Positions 32,714-44,295 are shown, counted from the stretch's first letter. The stretch: 64,000 bases of DNA from Gracilibacillus caseinilyticus (GCF_022919115.1 NZ_CP095072.1:1860001-1924000), one strand, 5' to 3'. Notes: generated from the sequence alone by a model not told the origin. Translations and numbers: made by a program.

Positions 32714-33741
32714 AGTTATACACCAGAATGATCGCGACGACCACTTCACTCGCTTTTCTCCTGCTTCTGATTTTAACCGTCTTTTATTATTTAGCTTTTC
32801 CAATTAATAATTGGCAACTGCTCTGGACACATAAAGTGATGGAAATTCCAGTTGTACTGATGATGCCAGTTGTCACGATCTTGTTTGGTATTGTCATGGG
32901 TATTATTATCGCCGCGGTTTGGCAACGTCGCATTCATTTTATCGAAAATAGTTTGCATCGTGTATTAAATAACCAGTCAGTTGCCGATCCTGTATCCTAT
33001 GAGGAAATGACGGATGTATTAAGTCGATTGCAAGAAGTGCAGCAATACATTCAGGATCAAACCAAACGGACACAAAAATTGATTGAGGAACGAGCGACGG
33101 CACAGGAAGAAACGATTAATCAAGTCGTTTCCGAGGAACGAAATCGTCTGGCAAGGGAACTGCACGACTCCGTCAGTCAAGAACTGTTTGCTGCGTCAAT
33201 GCTGGTATCGGCTGTGCTTGCAGCCAATATCGAGCAAGATGAAAAAACAACGAAACAATTACACCAGATCGAAGCGATGATTCAGCAGGCTCAACTGGAA
33301 ATGCGTGCACTACTGTTGCATTTACGACCAGTTTTGTTAAAAGATAAAACATTGAATGAGGGAATGGAGCAATTACTTGAAGAACTCCATGCCAAGGTGC
33401 CAATGGATATTATTTGGCGATTAGAAACAATTGAAGTGAACAAAGGGATTGAAGACCAGCTGTTTCGGATTTTGCAAGAAGCTATTTCCAACGCATTACG
33501 CCATGCGAAGGCTTCATTAATCGAAGTATTATTAATGGAACGGGATGATTTTCTCATTTTACGAATTTCGGATAACGGAATCGGATTCGATATAGAGGAA
33601 AAACAACATAACTCCTATGGTCTTACCAATATGTATGAGCGTGCTGCTGAAATTGGGGCCCGACTTAATATTGTCAGTTTGCAGAATGAAGGAACGAAGA
33701 TTGAAATTCGAGTACCACTAATGAGCGAAGAAGGTGAGTAA
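32710..33741 (+). CDS. liaS: LiaS sensor histidine kinase
   Basis: 343 residues. Two membrane segments (about 10-31 and 50-73) enclose a short extracellular loop, the intramembrane-sensing layout. A HAMP-like linker and coiled coil lead to a HisKA_3 domain with the phospho-acceptor H152 in ARELHDSVSQE. HATPase_c shows the N box LQEAISNALRHAKA, the G1 box ISDNGIGFD and GLTNMYERAAEIGA. It responds to lipid II-binding antibiotics together with LiaF and phosphorylates LiaR. Overlaps liaF by four bases and precedes liaR by two. Confidence 0.95.
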   Translation: MKLYTRMIATTTSLAFLLLLILTVFYYLAFPINNWQLLWTHKVMEIPVVLMMPVVTILFGIVMGIIIAAVWQRRIHFIENSLHRVLNNQSVADPVSYEEMTDVLSRLQEVQQYIQDQTKRTQKLIEERATAQEETINQVVSEERNRLARELHDSVSQELFAASMLVSAVLAANIEQDEKTTKQLHQIEAMIQQAQLEMRALLLHLRPVLLKDKTLNEGMEQLLEELHAKVPMDIIWRLETIEVNKGIEDQLFRILQEAISNALRHAKASLIEVLLMERDDFLILRISDNGIGFDIEEKQHNSYGLTNMYERAAEIGARLNIVSLQNEGTKIEIRVPLMSEEGE

Positions 33742-33743
33742 TA

Positions 33744-34373
33744 ATGATCCGCGTACTATTTGTTGATGATCATGAGATGGTTCGGATCGGAGTCAGTGCG
33801 TATTTAACAACACAGGAAGATATCGATGTTATTGCCGAAGCGGAAAATGGTCAGGATGCGGTTGATTTGGCCTTATCCTTACGTCCGGATGTCATTTTGA
33901 TGGATCTTGTCATGGACGGGATGGATGGCATTGAAGCGACCAGACGGATTATAACGGAGTGGCCAGAGGCAAAAATTTTAATCGTAACCAGCTTCATTGA
34001 TGATGACAAAGTGTATCCTGCCTTAGAAGCAGGCGCTACCAGCTATCTGTTGAAGACGTCCAAAGCAGACGTGATTGCGAGAGCCATTCGTGATACGTAC
34101 AATGGAGAGTCCGTGCTGGAAAAAGAAGTGACAGCGAAGATGATGGCGAGGTTCTCTTCGTCTAATCAAGTGCCGCTGCATGACAGTCTGACAAAAAGAG
34201 AGACGGAAATCCTGCTGTTAATCGCTGAAGGGAAGACAAATCAGGAGATTGCTGATCAGCTTTTTATCGCATTAAAAACCACGAAAGTTCATGTCAGCAA
34301 TATTCTCAGTAAGCTGGAAGTGCAGGACCGGACACAGGCAGCCGTCTATGTTTATCAAAATAATTTATTGTAA
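33744..34373 (+). CDS. liaR: LiaR response regulator, NarL/FixJ family
   Basis: 209 residues. Receiver domain with the phospho-acceptor D54 in ILMDLVMDGMDG, acidic pair DDHE at 8-11 and Lys in LLKTSKAD (about 104). LuxR-type HTH at about 145-205 (LTKRETEILLLIAEGKTNQEIADQLF). It activates the liaIH promoter. GAAGGTGAG precedes the ATG, overlapping the liaS end. A perfect terminator follows. Confidence 0.95.
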   Translation: MIRVLFVDDHEMVRIGVSAYLTTQEDIDVIAEAENGQDAVDLALSLRPDVILMDLVMDGMDGIEATRRIITEWPEAKILIVTSFIDDDKVYPALEAGATSYLLKTSKADVIARAIRDTYNGESVLEKEVTAKMMARFSSSNQVPLHDSLTKRETEILLLIAEGKTNQEIADQLFIALKTTKVHVSNILSKLEVQDRTQAAVYVYQNNLL

Positions 34374-34379
34374 TAATAG

Positions 34380-34411
34380 AGAAATCCCGCTTCGATGGAA
34401 GCGGGATTTCT
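34380..34411 (+). terminator. Terminator after liaR
   Basis: AGAAATCCCGCTTC (34380-34393) pairs perfectly with GAAGCGGGATTTCT (34398-34411). The next 60 bases carry three AAGTGRCCAT units at about 22-base steps before the end of ypmS. Confidence 0.9.
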
Positions 34412-34481
34412 GCTGAAGTGACCATGAATTGATGAGAAGTGGCCATTAAATCCACTAAAGTGACCATAAAACGTACACTTA

Positions 34482-35090
34482 TTATAACCCCAATGTAGCA
34501 TTAGGAATTTTAATGCGGAATGAGATATTGTCATTAGCCAGATCGATTTGTTGTGCACGCACTCGGAAGTTACTGTCCATGTTCATTTGTGTGACAGCAA
34601 TGTATATCTGCTCTTCCTTAGGATCAATCGTAATCCATTCGGGTGTTTCGACACGGCTGCTGACATATTGTAAAATCCGGTCTTCTGGTAAACGTAATAA
34701 ACCGAGAGACATATCGGTTGCCTGTAAAATGATGTCACCATTTTGCTGGACTTGTGGTTCGAATTTAATATTGACGGGTACTTCGCTTGAAAATGCCTCA
34801 ATCGTACCCATTAAATGCACTTGTTTATCGAATTTAACGGTATACTGAATATTCTCGCCGAGCTTCGGTAATTTATCAATATACGCATTGACCAGCTCGT
34901 TCAAATTGGATTTGCTCGAACGAATGGTGAATTCTGCACCTGCTTCATCTTCAATAAATACTTGCTCCGGCTCTTCTGCACCCGGGGCTGGCCAGAAGAT
35001 AAAGAGTACGATTGCCAAAAGCAAAGCAAGATTAATCGATAATAATGTAATAAATAATTTTCTCCAGTTCCTCACTTTTTTTTCTGCCAT
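34482..35090 (-). CDS. ypmS: YpmS-family membrane-anchored protein
   Basis: 202 residues from ATG 35090, which is spaced six bases from AAAGGATG; the ATG at 35099 lies inside that site. One N-terminal membrane helix (about 10-34: LFITLLSINLALLLAIVLFIFW), then an extracytoplasmic DUF2140 domain (FTIRSSKSNLNELVNAYI to the end). As in B. subtilis it follows ypmR (the SGNH lipase-like gene), 16 bases downstream on the same strand. Function unknown. Confidence 0.88.
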   Translation of the reverse strand: MAEKKVRNWRKLFITLLSINLALLLAIVLFIFWPAPGAEEPEQVFIEDEAGAEFTIRSSKSNLNELVNAYIDKLPKLGENIQYTVKFDKQVHLMGTIEAFSSEVPVNIKFEPQVQQNGDIILQATDMSLGLLRLPEDRILQYVSSRVETPEWITIDPKEEQIYIAVTQMNMDSNFRVRAQQIDLANDNISFRIKIPNATLGL

Positions 35091-35105
35091 GTTGGTCATC
35101 CTTTA

Positions 35106-35993
35106 TTATTCTTCTGCTTGTCGCAAGTCATTTTGCAGGTAGGTAATGACGCGTTCCGCAATTAATTGATATCCACGATGATTCGGGTGGAAATTATCAT
35201 CAGCGTAAACATTCTCTGCTTCATTCTGAAAAACATCCTGCATTGGTATATATTGCACCTGTTCGAATTGATTGGTTACTTCTAAACTCTTATTATTCCA
35301 TCTGGTGATGATTTGGTTTAATGCTTCAATTTCACCGAAATATTGTTCAAATGGGTTGAAAAAACCGATTAAATAGATTTTTGCATCTGGCTGTAATGAT
35401 GTGATTTTATCGAAAATAGCTGTCAGCCGTTCTCCATATGGTTCTCGTCCTTCAATAAAAGGTTCTTCCGTAAGATTAACGAAATTATCTTTCATTATTT
35501 TCATGATATCATTAGCGCCGATTGTGATTAATACCGTATCCGCTTTTTTTAGTGAATCTTGAATTTCTTCTTGTTCCAGGCGTTTTAATAAATGATCGGT
35601 ACGGTTACCGCGCTTACCGAAATTATCAATCGAAGCATTAATGCTCTGGTTATCAAGCTGCTCTTTTAAGACACCTACATAGCCACCATTTTCTTCTTCG
35701 TCTCCAACACCTTGTGTTAACGAGTCCCCGATAGCAACAATATGTGCATCTTTTTTGAACAATTGAAGAGCACCCATGACTGCTTCACGGACGTGTGAAG
35801 AAATGGAGCTGTTTTCTTCCGCTTCATCGGTTTGTTCCTCTTCGGCGGTTTCGTCCTCAGTTTCTGTTTGATTATTTTCTGTCTCGTTGGTCGTGTTCGA
35901 AGATTCTTGCTGATCTGATGGCCAAGCAAAATAAACAGCCAATGTGATCGCAGCAATCAGCAATACGACCAGAATCAATACCTTTTTCCTCAT
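35106..35993 (-). CDS. ypmR: YpmR-like SGNH/GDSL hydrolase
   Basis: 295 residues from ATG 35993, eight bases after TAGGTG. N-terminal signal or anchor (KVLILVVLLIAAITLAVYFAW), then an acidic Asn/Glu/Thr-rich linker (about 25-62), then the SGNH domain: block I IGDSLTQGVGDE, block III GANDIM, block V DNFHPNHRG with the catalytic Asp and His. Likely an extracytoplasmic lipase or esterase. It is the upstream partner of ypmS. Confidence 0.9.
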   Translation of the reverse strand: MRKKVLILVVLLIAAITLAVYFAWPSDQQESSNTTNETENNQTETEDETAEEEQTDEAEENSSISSHVREAVMGALQLFKKDAHIVAIGDSLTQGVGDEEENGGYVGVLKEQLDNQSINASIDNFGKRGNRTDHLLKRLEQEEIQDSLKKADTVLITIGANDIMKIMKDNFVNLTEEPFIEGREPYGERLTAIFDKITSLQPDAKIYLIGFFNPFEQYFGEIEALNQIITRWNNKSLEVTNQFEQVQYIPMQDVFQNEAENVYADDNFHPNHRGYQLIAERVITYLQNDLRQAEE

Positions 35994-36171
35994 GGTCAAC
36001 ACCTACAGTTATAAATCTTATCCTTATTAAGTATACCCGTCCATTTATGATTGCTAACATGTGTTATAGAATATGCATCTTAACAATTGAAAATGAGTCA
36101 ATTTGTGAAATGATACGAATTGTATCACAATAATCTGACCGTGTTATGGAAAATATTCATTAAAAAGCATA

Positions 36172-36200
36172 AGACCGCAAACCGAAATGGCCTGCGGTCT
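36172..36200 (-). terminator. Terminator after metY
   Basis: AGACCGCA (36172-36179) and TGCGGTCT (36193-36200) pair across a 13-nt loop. It lies 50 bases beyond the metY stop on the minus strand. Confidence 0.7.
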
Positions 36201-36250
36201 CACATATATATATTTATCTTGGGGAGATAAATAACGATAGTCAGGGAGAG

Positions 36251-38113
<1,863 letters not shown>

Positions 38114-38284
38114 TTCGTATTTATTTAATTGACTACATTATAAGTCATACATTGGCAATCGTCAACAAATATATCAGAATTTTGCGAAGTAATAGAATCT
38201 TCTGCAGATTAACATAAACTTTATGATCATTTTTCGTTCGCTATGCATAGTATAAAGTGGGTAACAAGACCAGGAGGGATGAAC

Positions 38285-38740
38285 ATGTCACAAAAAGGCG
38301 GAAAACATGATTGGGGAGAAGACTTTATTAAGAAGTTAGACTCATTCCTTTATGAAAAACCGAACCGTAACGTAATGGAAACGATTGATAGTTTTTTTGA
38401 ACAGGTCAAAATGCCGAAACAGATTCCCGCAGATGTTGTGGAGACAGACGATGAATGGATCGTACGTGTCGATTTGCCAGGTATAAAAAAAGAACAGATC
38501 AAGTTGAAATTGTTAGGTAATCAAATTTCTATAACTGTTGATCATGAAGAAGAAATCGATCAGCACGATCAAACGTATCAATATTATCATAAAGAACGAA
38601 GACAGCAACGTAAGCAACGGACGATCACCTTACCATATGCAGTTGATAAAGAAACAGCCAAGGCAAGTTTTCAAGATGGTGTATTGGAAATCAGAGGACC
38701 AAAAAATCAAGCAGAAGATGACGCTTTAAGTATTGATTAA
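38285..38740 (+). CDS. Hsp20/alpha-crystallin small heat-shock protein
   Basis: 151 residues from ATG 38285, six bases after AGGAGGG; the ATG at 38279 is an alternative. The alpha-crystallin domain spans about 55-145: ETDDEWIVRVDLPGIKKEQIKLKL, then KQRTITLPYAVDKETAKASFQDGVLEI. The N-terminus is charged (SQKGGKHDWGEDFIKKLDSFL). ATP-independent chaperone or coat-associated homologue. A 28-base perfect palindrome starts at its stop codon. Confidence 0.9.
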   Translation: MSQKGGKHDWGEDFIKKLDSFLYEKPNRNVMETIDSFFEQVKMPKQIPADVVETDDEWIVRVDLPGIKKEQIKLKLLGNQISITVDHEEEIDQHDQTYQYYHKERRQQRKQRTITLPYAVDKETAKASFQDGVLEIRGPKNQAEDDALSID

Positions 38741-38765
38741 GCTAATAGCAATTGCTATTAGCTTA
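38738..38765. repeat. 28-bp perfect palindrome overlapping the hsp20 stop codon
   Basis: TAAGCTAATAGCAA is followed without gap by its exact reverse complement TTGCTATTAGCTTA. It begins with the hsp20 TAA stop codon. It can form a hairpin with a minimal loop and may act as terminator or mRNA end, though no T run follows. Confidence 0.75.
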
Positions 38766-38808
38766 ATCATAATTGTGCTATATTAGGAATAGACGACTTT
38801 TTTTGCAC

Positions 38809-38890
38809 GTTAGAAAAGTATGAAATTTTCTCAGCGTTGTAATTCGACAGGCTGAAAATGTCACCAGTACTTGTCGATAAGCCGAATTTT
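38809..38890 (+). repeat. Diverged copy of the AGTATAAAATTCTAGCAA repeat
   Basis: GTTAGAAAAGTATGAAATTTTCTCAGCG and CGACAGGCTGAAAATGTC resemble the repeats at 5363 and 60966. It lies in the leader of the cardiolipin synthase gene. Confidence 0.45.
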
Positions 38891-38911
38891 CTTTAAAAAG
38901 GAGGTTTTCCT

Positions 38912-40354
38912 TTGGAGATTACCCAGCTCGTTATCACTTTTCTACTGGTATTTAATATTGTCTTATCATTAACTATTATCTTCCTTGAGCGAAAAAATGC
39001 CACGGCGACTTGGGCTTGGATCATGGTGTTAACCTTCATTCCGATTTTTGGATTTATTTTATATCTTATTTTTGGAAGAAAGTTAAGTAACAAAACGATT
39101 TTCACATGGGATACCAAGAGTAAATTAGGGGTCAAAAAGGCAGTTCAGCATCAGCTGCGGGAAATCGAAAATGGTGATTTCTTTATTAGTGATCCCCGCT
39201 TGTATCAATACAAGGACTTGTTTTATTTGCATTTACGTAATAATGATGCGATTTTCACACAGGACAATGCGGTCAATATTTTTACAGATGGAAATCGCAA
39301 ATTTAATTCGTTATTAGAAGATATCGAGCAGGCGACAGACCATATCCATTTACTTTATTACATAGTACGGTCTGACCGGCTCGGAGTCCGGCTTGCGGAA
39401 GCACTGATTAAGAAAGCAAAAGAAGGTGTGGAAGTACGTTTTCTATATGATGACCTTGGTTCGAGAACACTAAGCAGGAAATTAATTCGAAGAATGCGAC
39501 AAGCAGGTGCTGAGGTGGAAGGGTTTTTCCCGCCATTAATTCCTAAAGTCAATCTTAAAATTAATCACCGTAACCACCGGAAGCTGGTGATTATTGATGG
39601 GAAAGCAGGCTATATTGGTGGGTTCAATATTGGAGATGAGTACCTCGGTGAGGATAAGCGTTTTGGCTATTGGCGTGACACACATTTACGGATCGAGGGA
39701 AGTGCCGTTAAAAATTTGCAAACTCGTTTTATCCTGGATTGGAATCAGGCATCACGTCATGATATCGAATACGACGAACGCTATTACGACGCCGTGCCGA
39801 TGGGAAATGCCGGCATGCAGATCGTATCTTGCGGTCCTGATTCGGACTGGGAGCAGATCAAGCATGGCTATATTAAGATGATCATGTCGGCGAAGGAATA
39901 TGTGTATATTCAAACACCTTATTTCATACCGGATGAAAGTCTGCTCGATGCATTACGAATAGCCAGTCTATCCGGAGTAGATGTCCGAATTATGATCCCC
40001 AATAAGCCAGACCATCCGTTTGTATATTGGGCAACGTATTCTTATATTGGGGAGTTACTGAAAGCCGGTGCAACGGTTTATATTTATCAAAAAGGCTTCC
40101 TGCATGCTAAAATGATTGTAGTGGACAGTAAGATCGCCTCAATCGGAACGGCAAATATTGATGTAAGGAGCTTCCGCCTCAATTTTGAAGTGAATGCCTT
40201 CTTATATAATGAAACACTTGCAGAAATGCTAGTAGATGAATTCGAAAAAGATATGGAGTATGTGACCACGTTAACCTTGCCACTGTATCAAAAAAGGTCA
40301 CTCTGGATTCGTACGAAAGAATCGATTGCAAGGTTAATCTCGCCAATCCTGTAA
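38912..40354 (+). CDS. cls: Cardiolipin synthase
   Basis: 480 residues from TTG 38912, behind AAAAAGGAGG. Two N-terminal membrane helices (about 4-28 and 33-54), then two phospholipase D HKD motifs: HRKLVIID (H222, K224, D229) and HAKMIVVD (H398), each followed by a GG/GTAN segment (YIGGFNIGDEY, SIGTANID). Condenses two phosphatidylglycerol molecules to cardiolipin, a lipid raised under salt stress. Terminator directly downstream. Confidence 0.95.
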   Translation: MEITQLVITFLLVFNIVLSLTIIFLERKNATATWAWIMVLTFIPIFGFILYLIFGRKLSNKTIFTWDTKSKLGVKKAVQHQLREIENGDFFISDPRLYQYKDLFYLHLRNNDAIFTQDNAVNIFTDGNRKFNSLLEDIEQATDHIHLLYYIVRSDRLGVRLAEALIKKAKEGVEVRFLYDDLGSRTLSRKLIRRMRQAGAEVEGFFPPLIPKVNLKINHRNHRKLVIIDGKAGYIGGFNIGDEYLGEDKRFGYWRDTHLRIEGSAVKNLQTRFILDWNQASRHDIEYDERYYDAVPMGNAGMQIVSCGPDSDWEQIKHGYIKMIMSAKEYVYIQTPYFIPDESLLDALRIASLSGVDVRIMIPNKPDHPFVYWATYSYIGELLKAGATVYIYQKGFLHAKMIVVDSKIASIGTANIDVRSFRLNFEVNAFLYNETLAEMLVDEFEKDMEYVTTLTLPLYQKRSLWIRTKESIARLISPIL

Positions 40355-40384
40355 AAGAACTTGGCATCAGCTAAGTTCTTTTTC
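40355..40384 (+). terminator. Terminator after cls
   Basis: AAGAACTT (40355-40362) and AAGTTCTT (40373-40380) form the stem, with TTTTTC following. Confidence 0.85.
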
Positions 40385-40494
40385 GTAGATGGGCAACAAC
40401 GCTATCAATGTAAAATCAAAATGACCACTAAGATGTCACTAATTTTTAAATAGAGCTTGCAATTAAAAGAACCACAGGCGAAAGGATCGATAGA

Positions 40495-42387
40495 ATGCGC
40501 ACGTTAAAAGTAGAACAACTGGTGAAAACATATGGTGACAAATCGTTGTTTGATCATATTTCCTTTTCAATTACAGATCAGGATCGTATTGGTCTGATCG
40601 GTGTCAATGGAACGGGAAAGTCAACCTTGCTGAAAGTATTGGCAGGCATTGACCAGGCGGAAAAAGGTACAATTGATCATCCGAATGACTACCATATTGA
40701 ATATTTGGATCAAGAACCCCGTCTCGCAGAAGGGGATACTGTATTAGATCAAATCTATTATGGTGATGCCGAAATCATGGTGACGCTCAGAAAATACGAA
40801 GCGGCTGTCTTTGCATTAGAGCAAGATCCTGCTAATGAAAAAATGCAACAGCAGTTAATCCATATGCAGGACAAAATGGATCAACTGCAAGCATGGGATG
40901 CTATGACGATTGCCAAAACAATTTTGACCAAATTAGGTGTACCCGCTTTTGACAAAAAGATCGAACAATTGTCAGGAGGTCAACGTAAAAGAGTAGCTAT
41001 AGCCAAAGCATTAATTCAGCCTGCCGATTTACTGATTTTGGACGAGCCTACTAACCATCTTGATAATGATACGATCGAATGGCTGGAAGAATATCTGCCT
41101 TCTTATTCTGGAGCGATTCTGTTAGTTACGCACGACCGTTACTTTCTGAACCGGATTACTAATCGTATGTTTGAATTGGACAAGGGTAACTTATATACAT
41201 ATGTCGGCAACTATCAGACGTTTCTTGAGCAGCGTGCATTACGCGAAGAACAAGAGCAGCAGGCAGAGCGCAAGCATCAGAATATCCTCAAGAAAGAAAT
41301 AGCCTGGTTAAAGGCAGGAGTGAAAGCAAGAACGACGAAACAAAAGGCAAGAATAGACCGTGTGGAAGATATGAAGGAGAAGACGTTTGACACGAACAAA
41401 CAAACGTTATCCTTTCAAGTCGGCTCTACCCGCTTAGGGAAAAAAGTAATGGAAATGACGAACTTAAGTAAATCCTATGATGGGAAGGTTTTATTCAAGG
41501 ACTTTAATCTGTTAATCAAGCCTGATGACAGATTAGGGATTGTCGGTGCCAATGGAAGTGGTAAAACAACACTATTGAACATGCTTGCCGGAAAAATTGA
41601 GCCGGATGCTGGGGATATTGAAGTTGGTGAAACCGTAAAAATTGGCTATTATACCCAGGAGCATCCACCACTCGATGAAAATCTAAAAGTGATTGATCTC
41701 GTTCGCGAAGTGGCAGAAGTGGTTCATACGGTCGATGGATCCGTGATCACAGCAGAACAAATGCTGGAACGCTTTCTTTTTCCAAGATCACAGCAGTGGA
41801 CATTGGTCCGCAAGCTGTCTGGTGGAGAGCGAAGAAGGTTATACTTGCTGACGGTTTTAATGAAGGAACCGAACGTCCTGTTTTTAGATGAGCCGACCAA
41901 TGATTTGGATACAGAGACGTTAACGGTGTTAGAAGATTACTTGGACCAATTTCCTGGTGTTGTTATCACCGTGTCGCATGATCGTTATTTCTTAGATAAA
42001 ACGATCGAGCAGATCATTGCGTTCACAGGAAGTCCGACTGTAACCACTTTTTATGGTAATTATTCTGAATTCCGGGAGCAGCAGAAGCAACAAGAAGAGC
42101 TGAATCATCAGCCTGCTAAGTCGACAGCAGCGCAGAAGCCCAAACGGAAAAAGAAGAAATTATCATACCATGAACAAAAAGAGTGGGATACGATTGAAGA
42201 TGAAATAACCGAATTAGAAACGGAACTGGAACAGGTGCAATCGGAAATCACAGAAGCGGGAAGTGATATTGGTGCCATTCAGCCGTTATATAACAAACAA
42301 AGTGAATTAGAAGAGCAATTGGAACAAAAAATGGTTAGATGGGAAGAACTTTCCCTTTTAATAGAAGAAATGAAGGAGGAGTCATAA
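40495..42387 (+). CDS. uup: ABC-F ATPase, Uup-like
   Basis: 630 residues. Two ABC domains: Walker A GVNGTGKST and GANGSGKTT, signatures LSGGQRKRVA and LSGGERRRLY, Walker B LLILDEPTNHLD and VLFLDEPTNDLD. The interdomain linker (about 235-305) is rich in Gln, Glu and Lys, and the C-terminal about 70 residues form a coiled coil after a Lys-rich stretch (KPKRKKKKLSY). There are no membrane segments, so it acts on ribosomes or DNA, not transport. The C-terminal coiled coil fits Uup. Its stop is followed immediately by the ampS start, so the two form an operon. Confidence 0.93.
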   Translation: MRTLKVEQLVKTYGDKSLFDHISFSITDQDRIGLIGVNGTGKSTLLKVLAGIDQAEKGTIDHPNDYHIEYLDQEPRLAEGDTVLDQIYYGDAEIMVTLRKYEAAVFALEQDPANEKMQQQLIHMQDKMDQLQAWDAMTIAKTILTKLGVPAFDKKIEQLSGGQRKRVAIAKALIQPADLLILDEPTNHLDNDTIEWLEEYLPSYSGAILLVTHDRYFLNRITNRMFELDKGNLYTYVGNYQTFLEQRALREEQEQQAERKHQNILKKEIAWLKAGVKARTTKQKARIDRVEDMKEKTFDTNKQTLSFQVGSTRLGKKVMEMTNLSKSYDGKVLFKDFNLLIKPDDRLGIVGANGSGKTTLLNMLAGKIEPDAGDIEVGETVKIGYYTQEHPPLDENLKVIDLVREVAEVVHTVDGSVITAEQMLERFLFPRSQQWTLVRKLSGGERRRLYLLTVLMKEPNVLFLDEPTNDLDTETLTVLEDYLDQFPGVVITVSHDRYFLDKTIEQIIAFTGSPTVTTFYGNYSEFREQQKQQEELNHQPAKSTAAQKPKRKKKKLSYHEQKEWDTIEDEITELETELEQVQSEITEAGSDIGAIQPLYNKQSELEEQLEQKMVRWEELSLLIEEMKEES

Positions 42388-43626
42388 ATGGCAGATCAAC
42401 AACTACAAGAAAAATACGCAGAACTAGCGTTAAAGACAGGTGTGAATTTACAAGAAGGACAAGCACTAGTCATTAATTCATCAATAGAGGGAGCCGATTT
42501 TGCCAAAATTGTCGTACGTAAAGCGTATGAAATGGGTGCAAAAAATGTTCAGGTTAACTGGGCTGATGATGAATTAACATTATTGAAGTATCAATATGCT
42601 TCTGAGGAAGTGCTTACCGATATCCCGGAATGGCAGATTGCCAAACAATTAGCTTTTGCTGAAGATGGTGCTGCGTTATTATCGATCCGTTCGACCAATC
42701 CGGATTTGTTAAAGGACATTGATCCTTCCAAGGTGGCGAAAGCAAACAAAGCTGCAGGAGAAGCAATGAAAGAATTCCGCCAATATACGATGAACGATCG
42801 CATCCCTTGGTCAATTATATCGATTCCAACCGGTGACTGGGCTCAAAAAATCTTCCCAGGCAAAACAAAGGAAGAGGCAATCGAAAGCTTATGGAAGCAA
42901 ATTTTCAAAATTGTCCGTGTTGACAAAGAAGATCCAGTGGCTGCATGGGATGCACATAATGATACATTAAAGCAGGCTCGCGAATACTTAAATAAAAAAT
43001 CTTATCAAGCATTAATTTTTAAATCGGAAGGTACCGATATCCGCTTTGAATTACCAGAGGGTCACATTTGGAAAGGTGGCGCTGCTCAAACGCCAAATGG
43101 TAATGCCTTCAATCCGAATATGCCTACGGAAGAAGTATTTACAATGCCGCATAAATACAAAGTTGATGGAACAGTTACGGCAACGAAACCACTCGTCTAT
43201 GGTGGTAACATGATTGATGGATTCAGTCTGACATTTAAAGATGGAAAAGTGGTTGATTTCAAAGCAGAGCAAGGCTACGATACATTGAAGCACCTGCTAG
43301 AAACGGATGACGGTGCCAGCCGATTGGGAGAACTTGCATTAGTACCGCATGCGTCACCAATTTCGCAGTCTGGTTTAATTTTCTATAACACATTATATGA
43401 TGAAAATGCGTCCTGCCATATCGCATTAGGAAAAGCTTATCCAACTAACATGGAAGGCGGCTCTGATATGAATGAAGAACAGCTTGATCAGCATGGCGTC
43501 AACGACAGCTTAACACATGTCGACTTCATGATCGGCTCAGCTGATCTAGATATCGACGGCGAAACAGCAGATGGCTCAACCGAACCCGTCTTCCGCCAAG
43601 GCGCATGGGCAATTGATTTTGACTAA
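42388..43626 (+). CDS. ampS: M29 aminopeptidase AmpS
   Basis: 412 residues. It starts LQEKYAELALKTGVNLQEGQALVINSSIEGADFAK and includes E and H metal ligands in RFELPEGHIWKGGAAQTPNGNAFNPNMPTEEVFTMPHK (Glu and His typical of the M29 family) and GELALVPHASPI, then HIALGKAYP and HVDFMIGS. Cytoplasmic metallo-aminopeptidase using two divalent ions. AAGGAGG site within the end of uup; translationally coupled. Confidence 0.94.
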   Translation: MADQQLQEKYAELALKTGVNLQEGQALVINSSIEGADFAKIVVRKAYEMGAKNVQVNWADDELTLLKYQYASEEVLTDIPEWQIAKQLAFAEDGAALLSIRSTNPDLLKDIDPSKVAKANKAAGEAMKEFRQYTMNDRIPWSIISIPTGDWAQKIFPGKTKEEAIESLWKQIFKIVRVDKEDPVAAWDAHNDTLKQAREYLNKKSYQALIFKSEGTDIRFELPEGHIWKGGAAQTPNGNAFNPNMPTEEVFTMPHKYKVDGTVTATKPLVYGGNMIDGFSLTFKDGKVVDFKAEQGYDTLKHLLETDDGASRLGELALVPHASPISQSGLIFYNTLYDENASCHIALGKAYPTNMEGGSDMNEEQLDQHGVNDSLTHVDFMIGSADLDIDGETADGSTEPVFRQGAWAIDFD

Positions 43627-43631
43627 GTATG

Positions 43632-43673
43632 AAAAAAAAGACTTGATCCAGTAAGGGTCAGGTCTTTTCTTTT
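43632..43673 (+). terminator. Terminator after ampS
   Basis: AAAAGACTTGATCC pairs, with two mismatches, with GGGTCAGGTCTTTT (43655-43668), followed by CTTTT. Confidence 0.75.
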
Positions 43674-43726
43674 GAAGTAAGGCAATTATATAAACTGTCA
43701 TGAAGGCAAATTACATGCGGTATGGG

Positions 43727-44253
43727 TTCTTATAATACGGATTATGTAAAGTGGAACTATACGTCAGTAGGCCATTTTGATATGTTGTCTATGCGTAGCA
43801 AAGCTCCGGAAATATGCACCGCGTCCTGTGGGGTCGGCCTCAACTTCCTCAGAAAGCAAAAACCGCTTTCCTGCGGGATTTTCGGACACGACTGATCCCA
43901 CGGGAGTCTACGCATATTTCCTGCGCTCTAATGAGGTTTTACAACGTACGTAACCGCTAAAAGCAGTGTTTTTAGGCATTAATGAATGCAGTCAATTATT
44001 TATGGACAATTAAAGATGCGCTCAATATGCTAGCTCCTGCAAAAGTTGTAGAGTTCTTATCCTAGCGCAGGCCAACCACGTAGACTCCCGCGGGACATGC
44101 AGGTGCTGAAGGATCCACTTTGTGAAGCGGTCTTCTCCACAAAGTTAGCTTCAGCCGTGCCCCGCAGGACGCGAAGTGGTTGGCCGGAGCGGTATCAAAC
44201 CACTAACAATATGTCAAAATTACTGCTAAGCTACATAATCCGTATTATAAGAA
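43727..44253. mobile_element. MITE-like element, 527 bp, copy 1
   Basis: Ends in perfect 22-bp inverted repeats TTCTTATAATACGGATTATGTA (43727-43748 and, inverted, 44232-44253), given here in 20-base limits as TTCTTATAATACGGATTATG plus TA. The interior holds two big hairpins: GGAAATATGC (43808) with GCATATTTCC (43912), and GGCCAACCAC (44070) with GTGGTTGGCC (44176), each with GTCCTGYGGG/CCCRCGGGAGT-like inner arms. No transposase or credible gene is inside. A second copy lies at 58804. No clear target duplication was seen. Confidence 0.78.
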
Positions 44254-44295
44254 TGAAAATTTCTTTAAGAAACAAAATGCTATTATCTATGCCAT

